NCBI GenBank assembly: GCA_036250225.1
Contig: JAPZLL010000002.1
Location: forward strand, 558,001-622,000
Direction: 5' to 3'
Source of the DNA: Cercophora sp. LCS_1
Lineage: Eukaryota > Ascomycota > Sordariomycetes > Sordariales > Lasiosphaeriaceae
Length of the DNA: 64,000 bases
Shown: piece by piece, positions 59,191 through 64,000 of the stretch
Numbering within the stretch: position 1 is the stretch's first letter
Layout: each line of letters begins with the position of its first letter
Notes under the pieces: generated by a model
Database searches by the model: none
What the model was told of the DNA's origin: nothing
Seen by the model: only the letters and a program-made list of their open reading frames with translations
Position numbers and translations under genes: made by a program

Positions 59191-59971
59191 TCACTCCTTG
59201 ACCATAGCAACACAACTGAAACGAAGATCCTGGTTTCCAGCCTCTTGCTCCAGCTTGATGACGCGCCCTAGACCTAGTTCGATAGCCCTCGGGCTCAAAA
59301 CGTCCTCATCGGGACCCAGCTCGCCGCGGTCAATTGGCCCCTTTCTGCAACCCTCCAGCTCCCAAAGACGGCCCTCGGCCTTGACAAAAGCAACAAAGTG
59401 CTGTCCTTTGGCGCTAGGACCCGACATCTCAGGGGTAGCTGTATCGCCCATGTTCGCAACAGACTGGTGAGCCTCCTCGAACGGCACCGAATCGTGCAGC
59501 ATCTGCGCTCTCTCGGCCTGTGCCAACGAGATGGCATCATCGCGGATCTTCTCGACGACACTGCCGGGCGAGATATACTTTTTGCCCTCTCCATTCACCG
59601 CAGCGTGCAAAAGAGCGATGGAACCACAGGCGTCGCGGATGGTTTGCTCGAACCAAATGATGGGTGAGTTGCTTCCTGGGCGGTGGTAGTCCTCGCCCAT
59701 TCCGGCAGCGTCTTCCTTCTCACGGTCTGCTTTCCATGTTGGCGTGAGCGGGAGGATGGTTATGAGTGCCAAGGCGGTGCCGGGGTGGTGTTTGAGTTCT
59801 GCCTCATCGAGGGTGTAGATGTCGTGAAAGGTGAGGTCGGGTGAGAGGCCTAGCTTTCGGGCTAGGGCTTCCATTACTTCGGGGTTGTTTTCTATGATTT
59901 TGTTCAGTTAAGAGGGGCTTGGTTTATGTGTGGGTGGGTGTACCAAGGACGGTGACTTGTTTCGTGCCCAT
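59191..59971 (-). CDS. YUH1: Ubiquitin C-terminal hydrolase, peptidase C12 (Yuh1/UCH-L3 type)
   Basis: Exon 1 is 59944-59971 (MGTKQVTVL plus one base). A 52 bp intron leads to 59191-59891, for 242 residues. The join restores VTVLENNPEVMEALARKLGL, the expected N-terminus. The catalytic cysteine is Cys98 in QTIRDACGSIALLHA and the histidine is His174 in GQHFVAFV. The position of the usual catalytic Asp (LYELDG in family members) reads LWELEG, with Glu189. Another conserved piece is KGPIDRGEL. UCH enzymes release small adducts from the ubiquitin C-terminus and process ubiquitin precursors in the cytosol and nucleus. The first exon is very short, so annotation pipelines may miss it. Confidence 0.92.
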
Positions 59972-61153
59972 CTTGGGTGTTGTGCGAGGATGCTGTTTTG
60001 ATGGGAGAAGAGAGGTGGTTAAGGTTGGATGGATGAATTGGTTAATGAGAAACAAGAGAGTTTGCGACAAGTTACTTTGCCTTTTCTATCTTCCGAGAAG
60101 CAGCTTGCTGAGCACCTCAACCCCAGGAATATATTGTACGTAAATCTACGCGTATGTATGTCTGCCTGTCTGGTTTGCAGATGACATTGGTTGCACGCAT
60201 AACGCTAAATCCATAGGCTGGACCGACATTAAACTCACATGGCCGGGTCTCTCGCCGAGCCCAGCCGGCAATCGACGGGCCAAGCGCTGCAAATTCCGTG
60301 GCAGCTGGCGTTCCCCACCCCCGCAATCTCACCCGCCAAGCTCCGTGCCAAGAGTTCACACTCGAAGAGCGAGCAGCCAAGCTCCATCATCAGCATGTCA
60401 TGACCGAAGAGCAGCCGAATGTGGTTTCTCGAGATTTAATACAGAAAGCCTCCCCGAAAACAAATCCCAGATCTCGACAGATAATGTATCGACACAGGAT
60501 CGCGAGGAGTTCCTTTCCCCCTCGAACTCGCGGACAAAGAGATTGCAAGTCTCTTCGATCCTCGGAGGACCCCTCAGATCCCGATGAATCGGAAGATTGT
60601 TCCCTCTTCAAAGATCTGCACACATCCCCCAGAGCGGTGGCATAGTCAGACCACCCAGACAACAACCCATTAGCCACATTGGATCTTAAGTTGCGGGGTC
60701 GATCATGGGACCACGCCTTCTCACTTCTCTGGTGGTGACTACAGAAGCGCTTTGCTGCCCCCCCTCCAGTCACGCAAAGCAAGAGAACCTACCAGCATTA
60801 CCTTAACATGGATAACCGTGCCATTCTCCAAATGCGGGACGTCGCGTCCCACACCATGAATCCCCGACCCCATTGGTGAAGTCATAGTGATCAACGAATA
60901 AGACTGGGCTGTCCGCGCATCCCTCCAAGCACAATCAAAGACGCTCCGACATACTTACGAGAACCACCTGCCAACCGCCCGGCCAAATGACCTTGACCTT
61001 TCCCATCACTCAATCTTAAGAGCCCCGCTCCCCATCCATCTCCATTTGCCAATTCATCCATCTCACCATCACCAAAGCTTGGCAACCCCATTCCAGTAAC
61101 TGATCACCTTTGGTCCAATACACTTCAATCCAAAGCACATTCAATCACCAACC
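59972..61153. promoter_or_regulatory. Divergent spacer, 1.2 kb
   Basis: Carries the promoters of the ubiquitin hydrolase (-) and the small plus-strand gene. Short frames on both strands are not supported as genes. Confidence 0.5.
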
Positions 61154-61436
61154 ATGTCCGACCAACCCATCCGCACCGACCGTGCCGACTCAACCTCGTC
61201 CACCACCTCCGCCTCATCCGTCTCCTCCGCCGGCTCAGGTCCCTCCGCCAGACGCGTAACACACACCCTTACTCCCCTTTCCGGGCCCCAACTAACATAA
61301 CCAGGCCTCCCACGGTCTCTTCGAAGGCCTAACCGCTCAGAAGCGCAAGGACGACCCCGCCTCCGTAGCCCGCCGTCAGTCCCTAAGCGAGCAACGTCCC
61401 AAGTCAGGCTTCATCGGCCAGATGTGGAACAAGTAA
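61154..61436 (+). CDS. Small 77-residue fungal protein of unknown function
   Basis: Exons 61154-61255 and 61305-61436 with a 49 bp phase-0 intron that contains a CTAAC branch site. The first exon is Ser/Thr-rich (MSDQPIRTDRADSTSSTT). The second has the compact segments ASHGLFEGLTAQKRK, ARRQSLSEQ and GFIGQMWNK at the end. These look like a small protein I associate with filamentous ascomycetes, but I cannot name it. It is too short for a globular enzyme; an RRxS site (RRQSLS) is a possible kinase target. Its shortness and intron make it easy to overlook. Confidence 0.75.
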
Positions 61437-62496
61437 TCCCTTCCCGTTACCTCTCACACCAAGGACAGCAAGCTAATGGCGGAACTGCTAGTTGGGTCCA
61501 CGGAACTACCAACTCGTCCAAGTAACCCATCCATCAATGATTGCACGGCAAACCAAAAGTGCTACACCCACAAAAGAGCTACCCAGATTGTCAGCAAGCA
61601 AAGCCAGACAGGCAGGCGAGCCATTGCGTGCTATTGCAATTCACGGACGGGATACAACGGAACAACAAGAACAAGAACAAGGCTGTAATAACTCGTAACT
61701 CCAACTTGGAGATTGAGTTCAATGTGTCACATTTGATGAAGCTATGAGGGTATACAAGTTTCCACAATGACGTGGCGTTTGGTTGAGATTGGGATTGGGT
61801 TTTTCCAATTACAGTTTCCTGTTGTCAGTAGATTGGCCACTCGAATAATCATATCCTTTTACCTTTTACCTACCAGACGCTTCGGTGATTTCCACGGATA
61901 ATATTTCTGTCACAGATGGGTGACGCATCCTGGTATCGTCATGATGTCTTGGTGTCCGCTTCGACGACTGATGACGTCGAGGGAGCATTGAGGATCTGTA
62001 CCCAAATATTTGCGCTGAATATATGTATCGATATCTCAGCGTCCGCTGCAACGATTGAAGACGTTGTGGGAGCATCGCGTTTCGCCCTGCAGTATAATAT
62101 CAGCAGGATGACGAGATCAAGGGATCTTCAACCAGTTCATAGTTTTTCATGTCGTGTGTGGCGGGCAAGGTTGTGATGTACATGGAAACGTGTTGTCGGG
62201 CAGAGTGCAAGGCAAGGCGGGACGGGACGGGGCATTAACGTGTCAAGTGTGCAATGAAATGTGCTTCCGCTCCAAGGATGGGAAGGGCAATGTAGTAGTG
62301 GAAAGTGTCATTACGTGGGGTGCTATGAGAAGGAGAAAGACCGTTCATGACCACCGAGCGAAAACGCAAACCGTAGAGCTTTTCCATGTCTCCAACCGAC
62401 CTGAACGCCGACCGATTGTTCCCTGAAATTCCGAAAGCATCACGAATGAAATGATCCGTTCAATCATGTAGGCGGAGCCCAACACAAACGACAGGC
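61437..62496. other. Convergent 3' spacer with a degenerate repeat
   Basis: Between the stops of the small gene and the KH gene. Two diverged tandem copies of an 88 bp unit lie at about 61917-62090: words GTGTCCGCT and GCGTCCGCT, GACGTCGAGGGAGCAT and GACGTTGTGGGAGCAT recur in the same order. No gene is supported. Confidence 0.55.
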
Positions 62497-64000
62497 TTAG
62501 ATGCGGTGCTTCTCGCTCTCTGTTTCAATGGTTAGCGCTGCTCCAGCAAAGTTGTGTGCGTGTTGCTTACCAAGACGTGAGTAGAGCATGTACAGTGCCA
62601 TTCTGTTGCACTCCTCTGTGCCAGTGATCGTGACAAGGCGCTCATTGCTGTTATCCTGAGGCTCGTTGATCTTAATGACGCTGCCGCTGACCTGGCGAAT
62701 CTCGTTGATCTTCTGACCGCCCTTGCCGATGATAGCGCCAACCATGTCGTTCGGAATGTAGATCTGCTGAGTAAGAGGAGCGCCCGGGACGGCGCCGCCA
62801 GCAGGCATAGGCTGACCATGGGGGCCAGCAGCATGGGCCTGAGGGCCAGGATGAGCAGCGTGCTGCGGCATGTGGGGACCAGCACCAGCGTAGCCACCAG
62901 TGGGCTGGGCACCGTACTGGGGAGCCATCGCAGGACCAGGCTGGGCCTGATGGTGGTGGCCATACTGCTGACCGTAGGGCTGGTTGGGCGGCATATGGCC
63001 GTGGGATCGAGGATCGGGTCTCCGGTTGTGGTAGTTGTCACGGTTGCCGTAGTTGCCGCCCGCATTCTGGGGGGCATAGGGAACAACCTGCAGACCGCCA
63101 GGTACAGCGCCGGCAGGACCACCGCTGCGAGTCGCGTATGCGGACGCAGCAGGGCCGCCGAATCGCTCATTCAGCTGCTCAAGCAAGGTACTACCGACGT
63201 AATAAGTAGCGATGTGGACGGCGTCGGCCACGCCCATAACGATGAGCGATCGCTCGCTCGACATGGGGAGGCACGAGTCTGAGGCGTTGAGACGGGCACC
63301 GGAAGCTTCCTGGATTTCCTTGATGCGGGCACCACCCTTTCCGATAATGGAGCCAATGAGGAGGTGCGGGATCAGAAGACGGAGCGGATATGTCTTGGAA
63401 ACACCGCTCGAAGGCTCCTCAAGAGGCTCATTGTTGACTGTGCGGACAATGAGACCGAAGGCCTGGTCAAGTTAGCAGCAATACAAGCAAACGGAGTCTG
63501 GGTTTCTCGTACCTTGGCGACAGCATCAACGACGCCGCTGACCGTGAGAATACGCTCCACGGCGCCCTTCTGGTAGTCGCTGACGGTGCACTTGGCGTGC
63601 GACAACGCACGAATCTTGGAGACGTTCTCGCCGCCCTTGCCGATGATTGTAGCAGCCTCGGGGCTGGAGATGCAAGCGCGAACGTGAATCCACTGCGTCT
63701 CGTCGGTGGCATTCGGGGGCGCGGGGTTGGACTGCATCGAGGCAGGGCCGCTGATAATGGCGATCTTGTTCTCCGGTGCGTCCTGGACGACAGTATCGCC
63801 CTGGGAGTCCTTGACGTGACCGTTCTCGGTCTTCACGGGGTCCTTGCCGTTGGTCGTGTGGTTGCCGTTGGTCGCGGCAGTGCCGTTGGTTGCGGTCGCG
63901 GCAGGAGCATCGATCTTCTTGTCGTCATCGTCCTCCTTGATGGCGACCTTGATATCTTGGGCATCCCTGACAACTTTGTCCAAGGCAGGGCGCTTGGCAT
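62497..64000 (-). CDS. Triple KH-domain RNA-binding protein, 5' end outside the window
   Basis: Exons seen are 63513-64000 (continues upstream), 62571-63462 and 62497-62519. Three KH domains each carry the GxxG loop: IIGKGGENVSKI, IIGKGGARIKEI and IIGKGGQKINEI. Between KH2 and KH3 lies a Gly/Pro/Gln/His-rich linker. This matches the PCBP/Pbp2/Rnc1 class of fungal KH proteins, which bind C- or U-rich RNA and influence mRNA stability. The last intron (62520-62570, 51 bp, CTAAC branch) is a multiple of three and free of stops, so its retention would insert 17 residues before ESEKHRI. The N-terminal part is Asn/Thr/Gly-rich with an acidic DDDDKK stretch. Confidence 0.92.

Overview
The window looks like nuclear DNA of a filamentous ascomycete (Pezizomycotina, probably Sordariomycetes; the class is an inference). 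Nearly every multi-exon gene has 50-66 bp spliceosomal introns with GT..AG ends, usually with a CTAAC-like branch site 8-20 bases before the acceptor. Genes are monocistronic on both strands, intergenic spacers are 0.3-4 kb, and the families present (Kar9, RecQ/Sgs1, fungal nitrate transporter, Zn2Cys6 regulator, CYP505 P450-reductase fusion, Acr3) are fungal.

Layout. 1-4.5 kb: a 5'-truncated ankyrin-repeat protein (+). 5.65-8.76 kb: Kar9-like spindle-positioning protein (-). 11.7-13.4 kb: a fungal protein of unknown function (+). 14.9-21.1 kb: RecQ helicase of the Sgs1/BLM type (-), whose first exon lies beyond an unusual 838 bp intron filled with degenerate tandem repeats; two more diverged repeat arrays flank the gene. 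22.7-23.6 kb: DUF1275 membrane protein (-). 26.4-28.0 kb: high-affinity nitrate transporter (+), with GATA and NirA-type sites upstream. 28.4-30.5 kb: MYND zinc-finger protein (-). 31.5-32.6 kb: Rpf2 ribosome-assembly factor (+). 33.0-34.6 kb: Zn2Cys6 regulator (-). 36.9-38.1 kb: cystathionine gamma-lyase (+). 39.7-43.9 kb: DUF1765 protein (-). 43.9-47.9 kb: gene-poor spacer. 47.9-51.5 kb: self-sufficient CYP505 cytochrome P450 (-). 52.8-54.1 kb: Acr3 arsenite exporter (+). 54.4-59.1 kb: three poorly conserved-looking genes, each with an interrupted reading frame (a zinc-ribbon-like/Pro-Gln-rich protein, a secreted Gly-Leu-Pro-rich protein, a single-pass membrane protein). 59.2-60.0 kb: ubiquitin C-terminal hydrolase (-). 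61.2-61.4 kb: a 77-residue fungal protein (+). 62.5-64.0 kb: a triple-KH RNA-binding protein (-), cut by the window end.

Most genes are unrelated housekeeping or metabolic functions, and I see no biosynthetic cluster. The most unusual stretches are the repeat-laden RecQ locus (14.5-22.3 kb) and the 54.4-59.1 kb segment. In that segment two genes on opposite strands carry in-frame TAG/TAA codons at positions where Gln would fit; the explanation could be C-to-T decay, stop-codon readthrough or unusual splicing.

All exon boundaries were derived by hand from splice signals and reading phase. No database search was run, and function calls rest on recognised family motifs.
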